Made by a program: the position numbers and the translations under genes. Of a DNA stretch of 64,000 nt, positions 35,139-43,717 are shown piece after piece. Below the pieces are notes generated by a model that was given only the letters and a program-made list of their open reading frames with translations, was not told the DNA's origin and ran no database searches. The first letter of the stretch is position 1, and every line of letters starts with the position of its first letter. The DNA is from JBGSUZ01 sp963677505 (GTDB taxonomy: Bacteria; Bacillota; Clostridia; Peptostreptococcales; Acidaminobacteraceae): positions 1 to 64,000 of the forward strand of contig CAXXWB010000004.1 of the NCBI GenBank assembly GCA_963677505.2, in the 5' to 3' direction.

Positions 35139-36551
35139 TTAGGGTTGAATAACGCCACTAATAACAAAATACACCAAAGATAAGCCTCCAACAACAAATA
35201 TAATCGAAAAAACTTTTTCATTTCTTGAAAATTTTTCATTCTTTTCCGATTTTGCTATTGCGAATGGTATCAATCCAATGGCAAAGAATACCACCGTTAA
35301 AGCCAAGTACAACCATCCCACTGCATAGATAACAAATGCAGAATAAAGACTTGCTAAGATACTGATAAAAAATTGAAAACCCATTCTTTTTTCTTGATAA
35401 CACAATTTACATGAATACAGACCTGAAAAAATATAGGGAATTAGCATGGTGCTTGTACTCATATAATAGATGGTATTATAGGTGGCCTGCAGTTTCTCTG
35501 AAAGCAATGAAAATAAAAATAACTGGATCAGCAACTGTGTCACCATCAATGATCTAATAGGTACCCCTTTGGCATTTTCTTTTACAAACCAAGTTGGCAT
35601 AACGCCATCTTTTGCCGCCAAGTAGGGTAATTCTACCACCAGTAAAATCCAACTTAAGGTTGCCCCTGCAACAGATATTAACAAACCAATTTTGACGATG
35701 GTCGCTCCCGCGGCCCCAATGGAGGTACTCGCCAAAACATCCCCTAAGGGTGTGGCTGCATCCCCTAAAGTTTTCGGATCCACTACCCCCATGGAGATAA
35801 CGGACACTGCCATATAAATAAACAGGGTAATAAAAAAGGCGATTACCGTGGACTGACCCACGACCTTTTGAGATTTTGCTCTGCCCGACATTACCACGGC
35901 GGCTTCTACCCCTAGAAAGCACCAAAGAATGGTGCCCATAGCGCCTCTTATCTGTTGGAATAGCGATGTTGGTTCACCACTATAGCTCAAAGTATGTTGC
36001 CAGTCGTGGACAAAGAACACATCGGATTTAAATACTGCAAACCCTAAAATCACTACTAGCCCTAGGGGCACTAACTTAGCCGTGGTTACAATGGCATTGA
36101 CGGTTCCAGCATCCCTTACACCTTTTGCAATAATGGCTGTGATTATCCACGATGCTAAAGAACCCCCAATAAAAGCGTACATAGGGCTAATGGTATGAAC
36201 CTCTGGCAATAAACTGTTCAGGGTTTTAAAAAACAAGGGGAAAAATGCAACAATCCCCAAAAGACCGCCCAACCAATAACCATAAGCACTGAAATAGCCA
36301 ACAAATTCTCCAAAACCTTCTCGCGCATAGGAATAAATGCCGCCTTCCAGTTCAGGACGCCGTGTGGCTAAGTCCTGAAACACCAGCACCAAACACAGTA
36401 CGCCAAAACCACCTATGCCCCACGCCATAACGCTGGCAAGTGGATTTGCATTCCTAATTAAATCTGTTGGGCTGTTAAAAATTCCGCCGCCAATCATGGA
36501 CCCAATCCCAAGGGCTACCAATAATAGCAACCCTAGTTTCTTCTCTTTCAT
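35139..36551 (-). CDS. APC-family amino-acid permease (candidate S-methylmethionine or methionine transporter)
   Basis: This 470-aa protein has about 12 helices. The APC signature GIGSMIGGGIFNSPTDLI is in TM1, with GVEAAVVMSGRAK in TM6. By sequence it looks like the basic amino acid/antiporter branch (ArcD/YjdE-like). However, it is preceded by a SAM-I riboswitch and followed after 22 nt by a homocysteine methyltransferase, which points to uptake of S-methylmethionine or methionine. The conflict between family and context is unresolved. Confidence 0.88.
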   Translation of the reverse strand: MKEKKLGLLLLVALGIGSMIGGGIFNSPTDLIRNANPLASVMAWGIGGFGVLCLVLVFQDLATRRPELEGGIYSYAREGFGEFVGYFSAYGYWLGGLLGIVAFFPLFFKTLNSLLPEVHTISPMYAFIGGSLASWIITAIIAKGVRDAGTVNAIVTTAKLVPLGLVVILGFAVFKSDVFFVHDWQHTLSYSGEPTSLFQQIRGAMGTILWCFLGVEAAVVMSGRAKSQKVVGQSTVIAFFITLFIYMAVSVISMGVVDPKTLGDAATPLGDVLASTSIGAAGATIVKIGLLISVAGATLSWILLVVELPYLAAKDGVMPTWFVKENAKGVPIRSLMVTQLLIQLFLFSLLSEKLQATYNTIYYMSTSTMLIPYIFSGLYSCKLCYQEKRMGFQFFISILASLYSAFVIYAVGWLYLALTVVFFAIGLIPFAIAKSEKNEKFSRNEKVFSIIFVVGGLSLVYFVISGVIQP

Positions 36552-36581
36552 ACTAAAACACTCCTTATCTTCAGTACAAAT

Positions 36582-36733
36582 AAAAAAAACTCTTCCAAGT
36601 ACTGAAAGAGGTGATCCACGTAAAACAACGCACCTCTCTCATCTTTCAGTGTAAACACTGCTGAAATTAGCACCTTGCATTCGCCGGTTGCTGGGCTTCA
36701 TCGGGTCAGTCCCTCCGCCACTCTTGATAAGAG
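36582..36733 (-). ncRNA. SAM-I (S-box) riboswitch with terminator
   Basis: On the minus strand, P1 is CTCTTATC (36733-36726) pairing with GATGAGAG (36643-36636). Between them are the S-box landmarks GGCGGAGGGACTG, CCCGATGAAGCCC, AGCAACCG and AAGGTGCTAA. The anti-terminator pairs AGAGGTG with CACCTCT, and the terminator is CTCTTTC/GGAAGAG followed by T8 (36582-36610). High SAM should stop transcription of the permease-mmuM operon. The remaining 36734-36972 holds the riboswitch promoter and the promoter of the plus-strand CAP gene, not resolved further. Confidence 0.95.
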
Positions 36734-36972
36734 ATAAAATTATATTTGATTCGTGAAAGTGTAACATAAGAGGAAATGTTTCGTCAATAGCATTTGTGAT
36801 AAACAATATTTTTTAATTTGTCGATTTATGATTAATACAAGATATATGCCACTCAGAAACCATTAATCACCCTTCTGGAAATATGTTAAAATGAAAAGAT
36901 AGTAACAATTACTGTGTTAAAAATAAACATGCCGCTTTTCCATTATATTAATTACCGTATCAAGGGGGGCCA

Positions 36973-39186
36973 ATGAAAAAACTACTGTCCATTGCAATCA
37001 TCTTCACTCTACTGCTATCAACAATGACAAGTACATTTAGCACAGCGAAGGAAACCGTTAAAATCCTTCGTCTAGAAGCTGAGACAGCTACCTTTACTGG
37101 AAATGCAAAAACTTACGACTATCCTGCAGCTTCAAAAGGAAAAGTTGCCGCTTTTCTCATGAAAACTGGAGACTCCGCAACGTTTTTAAATCTTCCCAAA
37201 GGGAATGGCTTAACCATAGGCTATACCAAAGGCGCCAGCGGTTTGGGTAAAATGAGCCTCTACATTAATAACGTCCATACCCAAGATCTGATTTTTAAAA
37301 ATACGGGGGGCTGGGGCACTACTGCCGCCGAGTATAAGACCGCTCAGGTTGCCTTACCAATCCCAAAAGGTGCTACCGTTAAATTCCAAATCGACTCCGA
37401 TGATATCGCCGTCAATTTAGACTATATCGATGTGTATACTTCGGGAAAACCACCTGTAGTCCCTGCTGCTTCAACTTCACCGATTCAACGTGTTGAAGGA
37501 GAAGACACTCTCATGCAAGGCGGAGCAATTGCCTACGACTACCCGCTTGCCTCCAATGCAAAAGTTGCAGCTTACATCATGTATAACGGCGATGCCATCA
37601 CCGTGCCTAATGCACCAAAAGCCAAAGGGCTTATCATCGGTTATACCAATGGTACCATCAACCGTGGCAAACTGAGCCTCTATATCAATGGCAAACATAC
37701 TCAGGATATTGCCTTCCCAATAACAAGTGGATTTGGTAATGTTGCCAGTGATTATCAAAAAGTAAACCTTTCAATAGCCATTCCTGCCGCTGCCAGTGTA
37801 AAACTCCAATTCGATGGTGGCGATCAACCTGTGAACATCGACTATATGGATTTTTACACTCAGACTCAACCGCCAGTCATGGTACAAGCTCCAGTCGTCG
37901 TTCCTGTACCAAAAGTAACCAAAGAGCCACTCGGTCATACCATCTCGGATATCCGAAAAGAATGGCGTGCCAGCCAAGAAATTAATACCGAAAAAGCTAT
38001 TGTTGAAACACCTATCGTTAGTGCTCCCTATGCACCTGGAAAACTCAGTGCTGGTTTCTTAGGTGATGGTCTTAGAATGGCCAATTTCATGAGATACTTA
38101 GCCAATTTGCCCAATGATCTCGTCCTAAGTGATGCCTTAAATAACCAAGCGCAATATGGTGCTGTCCTTAACGCAGCCACAGGCGCACTGAATCACTATC
38201 CTGAAAAACCGGCAGATATGCCTCAAAACTTCTATGATATTGGCCGCAGTTCCACGAGTTCAAGCAATCTGGCCCAATCGATTTTCTCTCTCTCCAATTC
38301 AGTTGTATCCTATATGGATGACTCCGACCCAGGCAATGTGAGTAAGGTTGGGCATAGACGTTGGATTTTGAATCCCGCTCTTAAGCAAATCGGATTTGGT
38401 CTTGCAAATGGCTATAGCACCATGCAAATTATGGATGCCAGTCGAACAACAGCTTATGATTACGATATGGTCTGTTGGCCAAGCAAAGGCAATTTCCCAG
38501 TTGAATACTTTAGCGGTGTGTTAAGCACCCTTTATAAACCAACGGCGTTCCAAAAGCAAAGTTACGCTGCCGATGCAGGCAATCAAGCTTGGTCCGTCTC
38601 ATTGAATCCCACAAAGTATCAGGCGCCTATTCTGGCAAATCTTCAGGTTGAAGTTCGTAGGCTCCCTGACAATTACAGATGGAAACTGAACGGTACCCAC
38701 AACAACAATGCTGCTAAAGAGAAAAATAAAAGCTATCTCAATGTTGACACCAGTAGCATTGGTATCAAAAATGCTATTATTTTCAGACTGGGCGGCGTCG
38801 AAAAATATGAAGACGGTCAACTCTACACCGTTACCATCACTGGGGTTAAAGACATTGCTGGCAAACCCGTCACCATTCAGTACGATACCAACTTCTTCAA
38901 TCTCGGAGATACGAACAATATGTTAAAACTCTCCGCCGAAGAGTTAATCTTAAACGTAGGAGACACCAGTCGTTTGGTTGCAGGTCTAGGCTCCAAAGTA
39001 CCTGTGGATCCCAATGGCAATTCACCAGACAACATCTTATGGCAATCTTACAATACTAAAGTGGCTACCATTGGAAAAGATGGTACCATCAACGCCTTAC
39101 AAGAAGGAACCTGCATAATTCGTGCTTACTCTACAAATAAAATGTACAGTCGGACTTGTGTCATTCGTGTCGTTTCAGACAAATAG
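36973..39186 (+). CDS. Secreted CAP-domain protein with two CBM-like modules and a Big_2 domain
   Basis: This 737-aa protein has an ATG after AAGGGGGG. The signal peptide is about 1-25 (MKKLLSIAIIFTLLLSTMTS). Two similar beta modules of about 130 residues (about 30-150 and 170-295) begin RLEAETATFTG and RVEGEDTLMQGG and end NLDYIDVYT and NIDYMDFYT, the pattern of CBM6/CBM35-like sugar-binding modules. Residues about 355-610 are a CAP/SCP-like domain (LRMANFMRYLANLP, GHRRWILNP). A C-terminal Big_2 Ig-like domain (about 640-735) closes. It is probably extracellular or wall-bound; CAP function in bacteria is mostly unknown. Confidence 0.85.
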   Translation: MKKLLSIAIIFTLLLSTMTSTFSTAKETVKILRLEAETATFTGNAKTYDYPAASKGKVAAFLMKTGDSATFLNLPKGNGLTIGYTKGASGLGKMSLYINNVHTQDLIFKNTGGWGTTAAEYKTAQVALPIPKGATVKFQIDSDDIAVNLDYIDVYTSGKPPVVPAASTSPIQRVEGEDTLMQGGAIAYDYPLASNAKVAAYIMYNGDAITVPNAPKAKGLIIGYTNGTINRGKLSLYINGKHTQDIAFPITSGFGNVASDYQKVNLSIAIPAAASVKLQFDGGDQPVNIDYMDFYTQTQPPVMVQAPVVVPVPKVTKEPLGHTISDIRKEWRASQEINTEKAIVETPIVSAPYAPGKLSAGFLGDGLRMANFMRYLANLPNDLVLSDALNNQAQYGAVLNAATGALNHYPEKPADMPQNFYDIGRSSTSSSNLAQSIFSLSNSVVSYMDDSDPGNVSKVGHRRWILNPALKQIGFGLANGYSTMQIMDASRTTAYDYDMVCWPSKGNFPVEYFSGVLSTLYKPTAFQKQSYAADAGNQAWSVSLNPTKYQAPILANLQVEVRRLPDNYRWKLNGTHNNNAAKEKNKSYLNVDTSSIGIKNAIIFRLGGVEKYEDGQLYTVTITGVKDIAGKPVTIQYDTNFFNLGDTNNMLKLSAEELILNVGDTSRLVAGLGSKVPVDPNGNSPDNILWQSYNTKVATIGKDGTINALQEGTCIIRAYSTNKMYSRTCVIRVVSDK

Positions 39187-39215
39187 TCGTTAATTGAATG
39201 TTAGTATCACATTGA

Positions 39216-39253
39216 AGAAGCCCTTAAGTTTTTGAACTTAAGGGCTTCTTTTA
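39216..39253. terminator. Hairpin terminator after the CAP-domain gene
   Basis: AGAAGCCCTTAAGTT pairs with AACTTAAGGGCTTCT (15 bp, 4-nt loop) and is followed by TTTT on the plus strand. Confidence 0.85.
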
Positions 39254-39320
39254 TTGGAACTTAAAGACTTCATTATAATGGATTAAAAAATTGTTGCGGG
39301 CTATTCATTTTCATTTATCT

Positions 39321-40346
39321 CTATTTGAATTCCTTTAAAAGTCTCAGCAATTCTAAAACATCTTCTTTTGGCGTTGCCCATGAGGTTACAAATCTTGCTT
39401 CCATGTTATTTTCATCATAAGGGTGTTCTGCTTCGTAGTAGCAAAGCTTTGAAAGCTCCTTATGAACCTTATTAGGAAGTATGGTAAAGATTAAGTTGGT
39501 TGATGAATTGGTCATGAGCTCATATCCAAGTTCTAAAATGCCATTTTTTAAGATAACAGCCATTTCATTGGTGTGTTTTGCCATTTCAAAATAAAGGTTA
39601 TCTTCAAATAAAGCTTTAAATTGAACACCTAGAAGTCTACCTTTTGCAAGAAGCGCACCTCTTTGCTTGATGGAAAATCTCATATGCTCTTTTAAATGGT
39701 TGTTTGTAATGACCAAGGCTTCTCCAAAAAGAATGCCGTTTTTTGTGCCGCCAATGGTGAAGGCATCTGTTAAGTTTGCTATGTCTTCAATGGTCATGTC
39801 GTTGTCTTCACAGGTAAGGGCATTTGCAAGTCTTGCACCATCTAAGTAAAGATAAAGACCATATTTGTCGCAGGTTTTTCTTAGAGCTTCTAACTTGGAT
39901 TTTGTGTAAATAGTGCCTGTTTCTGTAGCGTTTGATATGTATACCATTTTAGGTAATACCCAATGTTCGTCGGCGTGTTTTAAAATGGCCGCATCAATCA
40001 TTTCGGTTGTGAGTAGGCCATCCTTTGTTGCCATTTCAATGACTTTGTGCCCTGTGGCTTCTATGGCTCCCGTTTCGTGTACGGATACATGTCCCAAATC
40101 CGTTGCAATGACTGCCTCATAAGGTCTTAAAAAGTGAGCAATTGCAATGGTATTTGTTTGTGTGCCGCCCACTAAAAAGTGGACATCTGCCTCTGGCTGA
40201 TTGATTCTTTTCTTTATGAGTATGGCCGCTTCCCGGGTAATGTCGTCTACACCGTACCCTACGTGCTGTTCCCTATTGGTTTTAACTAGCGCACTCAGTA
40301 CTTGTTCGTGTGCGCCTTCTGAGTAATCGTTCATGAAATATAGCAT
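39321..40346 (-). CDS. ltaE: Low-specificity L-threonine aldolase
   Basis: This 341-aa protein is PLP-dependent fold type I; the Schiff-base Lys is in FTIGGTKNGILFGEA, with VYISNATETGTIY and LYLDGARLANAL around the cofactor. It cleaves L-threonine or allo-threonine to glycine and acetaldehyde. The ATG follows AGGAGAG. Single gene. Length is typical. Confidence 0.93.
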   Translation of the reverse strand: MLYFMNDYSEGAHEQVLSALVKTNREQHVGYGVDDITREAAILIKKRINQPEADVHFLVGGTQTNTIAIAHFLRPYEAVIATDLGHVSVHETGAIEATGHKVIEMATKDGLLTTEMIDAAILKHADEHWVLPKMVYISNATETGTIYTKSKLEALRKTCDKYGLYLYLDGARLANALTCEDNDMTIEDIANLTDAFTIGGTKNGILFGEALVITNNHLKEHMRFSIKQRGALLAKGRLLGVQFKALFEDNLYFEMAKHTNEMAVILKNGILELGYELMTNSSTNLIFTILPNKVHKELSKLCYYEAEHPYDENNMEARFVTSWATPKEDVLELLRLLKEFK

Positions 40347-40460
40347 ATTAGCTCTCCTAACGTCTATTTATTATGAAGGTATCAAAAGAATTACCCCAAG
40401 TACATAGTATACCGATATAAGTTTACTGTAAATATTGTTTCCTTATCCATCTCATAGGAA

Positions 40461-40484
40461 AAAAGCCAGAGATTTCTCTCTGAC
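40461..40484 (-). terminator. Terminator of the aguA-speE operon
   Basis: On the minus strand GTCAGAG pairs with CTCTGGC (one G-U pair) and T6 follows. It lies 26 bp after the last small gene of the operon. Confidence 0.65.
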
Positions 40485-40509
40485 TTCCATTCGTAAAATA
40501 GGTTTTAGG

Positions 40510-40791
40510 TTAGTCGTGTCTTAGCACCGAGCCGCACTCTTTACAGTTCCGGATCGAGAATGCATCCCCGATATAAATAGGACATTGACATTTGGGACAT
40601 TTTAGGCTAAATATGCCGAAATAGAGCATACTTAAAAAACCAAGGGTATACAGGAGGCCATCTAGATGCCAGCTGACTGAAAACAATGACATGGCAAAAG
40701 GAGACACAATGAAAATCAGGCAACTGGTCAATATGCCAATCTCTGTTTTTCTCATTTTTTTCTTGTACTGATTCACCCAGTTTTCTTTCAT
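40510..40791 (-). CDS. Small membrane protein with zinc-ribbon-like Cys pairs
   Basis: This 93-aa protein has two hydrophobic helices (about 15-35 and 45-62) followed by CPKCQCP and CKECGS, a four-Cys ribbon at the C-terminus. It starts 22 nt after speE and is the last gene of the agmatine operon. Family and function are not recognised; it may have no polyamine role. Confidence 0.7.
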   Translation of the reverse strand: MKENWVNQYKKKMRKTEIGILTSCLIFIVSPFAMSLFSVSWHLDGLLYTLGFLSMLYFGIFSLKCPKCQCPIYIGDAFSIRNCKECGSVLRHD

Positions 40792-40813
40792 TTCAGCGGT
40801 CTCCCCTCTATTC

Positions 40814-41686
40814 TTATTTCATTTTGTCTAAGACAAAATTCGGTAGGGCAAATGCACCCTTATGAATTGCCTCGTTGTAGTATTTTGTCTTTAAATCATA
40901 GCCATCCCAACGCTTAGGATCGTGGTCTATTATTGGATCATATTTTTTTGACGCAAATCCAAAAAGCCAATGTCCTGATGGGTAGGTGGGCATATGGTAT
41001 TGATAAACACTTGCAATAGGGAAAAGTTCCTGAATTCTTAAATGCGCCCGTTTCATGCCATGAACGTGGAAATCGTAATAAGGAGATTCGTGTTGATTGA
41101 TTAAAATGCCATCCGCTTTTAGAATGCGCTTACAATTTTCATAGAATTCTTTGGTAAACAAACCTTCGCCAGGACCAATCGGGTCTGTGGAATCCACAAT
41201 CATCAAATCATAGGTTTCATCTGGTGTATCTAGTACAAATTGATAGCCATCTACAAATTGAAGTGAAATACGCTCATCACCTGCCAAGTGACCTGCTGTA
41301 ACTGGCAAATATTCCTGACAAAGGCGAACGACCCGCTCATCAATTTCGATCATGTCAATGTGCTGAATTTGAGCATATCGGCCGATTTCTCTGGCTGTAC
41401 CACCATCGCCGCCACCAATAATCAACACCTTTTGAATATTGGGATGAGTTGCCATCGCCACATGGGTAATCATTTCGTGGTAAACAAACTCGTCTTTTTC
41501 GTTGACCATCATGAGCCCGTCTAAGGTAAAAAACGTTCCATAGGTTTCTGACTGATAAAAGTCAATCTGCTGAAAGGGGGTTTTTTCTGAATACAATTGT
41601 CGCAAGACCTTTATAGATAACTTCGTAGTCGGGTCCCAGTCCTGAGACCACTCTACGCCGCCAATAGGTATATACTCATTTGGCAT
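40814..41686 (-). CDS. speE: Spermidine synthase (aminopropyltransferase)
   Basis: This 290-aa protein has the family motifs LIIGGGDGGTAREI (decarboxylated-SAM site) and IVDSTDPIGPGEGLF (catalytic Asp region), and a GGVEWSQD N-terminus. It makes spermidine from putrescine and decarboxylated SAM. It lies 18 nt after the putrescine carbamoyltransferase gene in an otherwise catabolic operon. No SAM decarboxylase (speD) is in the window, so the aminopropyl donor must come from elsewhere. Confidence 0.93.
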   Translation of the reverse strand: MPNEYIPIGGVEWSQDWDPTTKLSIKVLRQLYSEKTPFQQIDFYQSETYGTFFTLDGLMMVNEKDEFVYHEMITHVAMATHPNIQKVLIIGGGDGGTAREIGRYAQIQHIDMIEIDERVVRLCQEYLPVTAGHLAGDERISLQFVDGYQFVLDTPDETYDLMIVDSTDPIGPGEGLFTKEFYENCKRILKADGILINQHESPYYDFHVHGMKRAHLRIQELFPIASVYQYHMPTYPSGHWLFGFASKKYDPIIDHDPKRWDGYDLKTKYYNEAIHKGAFALPNFVLDKMK

Positions 41687-41704
41687 TGGTTTCTCCCTTC
41701 TCTT

Positions 41705-42751
41705 TTATAGCTTCTCTAAAAATGAATCAATTCTATTTTCATGGAATTTTAAAGTCTCTTCACTGGGTTTTGTAAAGTGTCCCTTTGTAAAGTAGGTTAA
41801 AATAGCCATTTGAGCCGTCAATCTGTTTTCAGCTTGGTCAAAGGCAACGCTATTCTCCCCTTCTAATGCTTCTCTTGTCACTTCTTCTTGATCATTTGCT
41901 GGTAAACAATGAAGTAACAGAGCGCCAGGTGCTGCTTTATCCATCAATTCTTTTGAAATAACATAATCCGGCATAAACGTTGCAAGACGTTCGTATTTTT
42001 CATCTAATTGGGTTGTCCAGTAGAAACTGTCACCGTAGACCACATCGCATTCAGATATCTTAGACACATCGTCTGTGATTTCATATTGAGCACCTGTTTG
42101 CTCACAGTTTTGATCTGCGATTTTTAGCCATTCTTCTTCCATTTGATATTTTTTTGGTCCAATTTGCTTGAAATTCATGCCATATTTAGTACAAGTAAAC
42201 ATCAGCGATCTGCATACATCTGTGGCATCTCCCATAAAGGCGACTGTCAAATCTTCCATTTTCTTGCCTTCTGGCAAATGTTCTTTAATGGTAAATAAAT
42301 CTGCCAACATCTGTGTTGGATGTTCTACACAATCGAGGCCATTAATGACAGGTACCGTAGACATTTTTACTAAAGCATTTGTGATCTCACCGCTGTTGGT
42401 TCTTGCCATGACCACATCGCACATTCTAGATAGAACTCTTGCAGTGTCATCGATTGACTCCTTTGCACCCAGATGAATATCTCTAGGAGACAAGAACAAA
42501 GCATGACCACCTAACATGGTTGCTGCCGTTTCAAAGGATACTCGGGTTCTTGTTGAGCCCGCTTCAAAAATCATGGCAACTGATTTTCCTTTAAAAAGTT
42601 GGGGCAATGCGTTGTCTTTACGTGCTTCTTTGAGCATGCCCATAAGGTTCATCATGTCATCGATTTCTTTTTTGCTGTAATCGTTGATGGAGATTAAATG
42701 TCTTAAATTCTTCTTGTCTAGTTGTGTCGCGCTTGAACTTGGATATTTCAT
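41705..42751 (-). CDS. ptcA: Putrescine carbamoyltransferase
   Basis: The protein is 348 aa from ATG 42751 (MKYPSSSATQ) with AGGAGG 8 nt upstream. The carbamoyl-phosphate site reads AGSTRTRVSFE; EHPTQMLADL and LLHCLPANDQEEVT complete the active site. The ornithine-specific SMG loop is not seen, and neighbours are agmatine genes, so putrescine is the likely product: carbamoylputrescine plus phosphate gives putrescine plus carbamoyl phosphate. It acts between AguA and carbamate kinase. Confidence 0.9.
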   Translation of the reverse strand: MKYPSSSATQLDKKNLRHLISINDYSKKEIDDMMNLMGMLKEARKDNALPQLFKGKSVAMIFEAGSTRTRVSFETAATMLGGHALFLSPRDIHLGAKESIDDTARVLSRMCDVVMARTNSGEITNALVKMSTVPVINGLDCVEHPTQMLADLFTIKEHLPEGKKMEDLTVAFMGDATDVCRSLMFTCTKYGMNFKQIGPKKYQMEEEWLKIADQNCEQTGAQYEITDDVSKISECDVVYGDSFYWTTQLDEKYERLATFMPDYVISKELMDKAAPGALLLHCLPANDQEEVTREALEGENSVAFDQAENRLTAQMAILTYFTKGHFTKPSEETLKFHENRIDSFLEKL

Positions 42752-42773
42752 GTCTATTCCTCCTAGAATAAAT

Positions 42774-43709
42774 TTATAATGTAATGATTGTCCCAGTTTT
42801 TCCTTCAATGCCTTCAACAGCTCTTTCAAGAGATGTAATGAGGGCATGTCGACCTTCTTTTGATTTTGCAAATTGAATTGCCGCCTGTACTTTTGGAAGC
42901 ATAGACCCTGGGGCAAAATGCCCTTCTTCGATGTAAGTCATCGCCTCATTGACTGAAAGTTTATCCAGCCATTTTTCTTCAGGTTTGCCGTAATGGATGG
43001 CCACTTGATCGACAGCCGTTAATATAATGATGTAGTCGGCATCTAAAATCTCTGCTAATTTCGCACTGGCAAAATCTTTGTCAATAACCGCTGGGACACC
43101 TTTTAGACCATGTCCTTCACGAATAACTGGAATACCGCCACCGCCTACTGCAATAGCAACATGGTCATTTTTAACAAGGGTTTCAATGGTCTTTCTCTCT
43201 GCCACATCTATTGGAAGGGGAGAGGGTACCACTCTTCTCCAGCCTCTACCCGCATCTTCAACCATGGCGTATTGCTTTTCAAGTGTGAGCTTGCGAGCTT
43301 CTTCTTCGGTGTAGAAAGCCCCAATTGGCTTGGTTGGATTTTTAAAAGCTTGGTCCTTAGGGTCTACAATTACCTGAGTGATGACCGTTGCCACCGGTTT
43401 ATCAATTCCCCGCTTGCTGAGTTCCTCTCTAATGGCATTTTGCAGGTGATAGCCAATATACCCTTGACTCATTGCGCCACATTCTGGGAAAGCCATGTCC
43501 GGTGTTTTTCCAGTCATTTGATTGGAATTTTCCATTGCTAGGTTTATCATGCCTACTTGTGGTCCATTGCCATGGGCAACGACCACTTCGTGCCCTGCCT
43601 CAATTAGATCTACTATAGGAACTGCCGTTTGCTTCACCAGTTCAAGCTGTTCCTTCGGTGTATTGCCTAAGGCGTTGCCCCCTAATGCTACTACTATTCT
43701 TTTTTTCAT
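42774..43709 (-). CDS. arcC: Carbamate kinase
   Basis: This 311-aa protein has motifs RIVVALGGNALG, VVAHGNGPQVG, VAIAVGGGGIPV and FAPGSMLPKVQAAI. It converts carbamoyl phosphate and ADP to ATP, CO2 and ammonia, the energy-yielding end of the agmatine deiminase pathway. It lies between the antiporter and the carbamoyltransferase with 8-22 nt gaps. Confidence 0.95.
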   Translation of the reverse strand: MKKRIVVALGGNALGNTPKEQLELVKQTAVPIVDLIEAGHEVVVAHGNGPQVGMINLAMENSNQMTGKTPDMAFPECGAMSQGYIGYHLQNAIREELSKRGIDKPVATVITQVIVDPKDQAFKNPTKPIGAFYTEEEARKLTLEKQYAMVEDAGRGWRRVVPSPLPIDVAERKTIETLVKNDHVAIAVGGGGIPVIREGHGLKGVPAVIDKDFASAKLAEILDADYIIILTAVDQVAIHYGKPEEKWLDKLSVNEAMTYIEEGHFAPGSMLPKVQAAIQFAKSKEGRHALITSLERAVEGIEGKTGTIITL

Positions 43710-43717
43710 ATGGCCTC

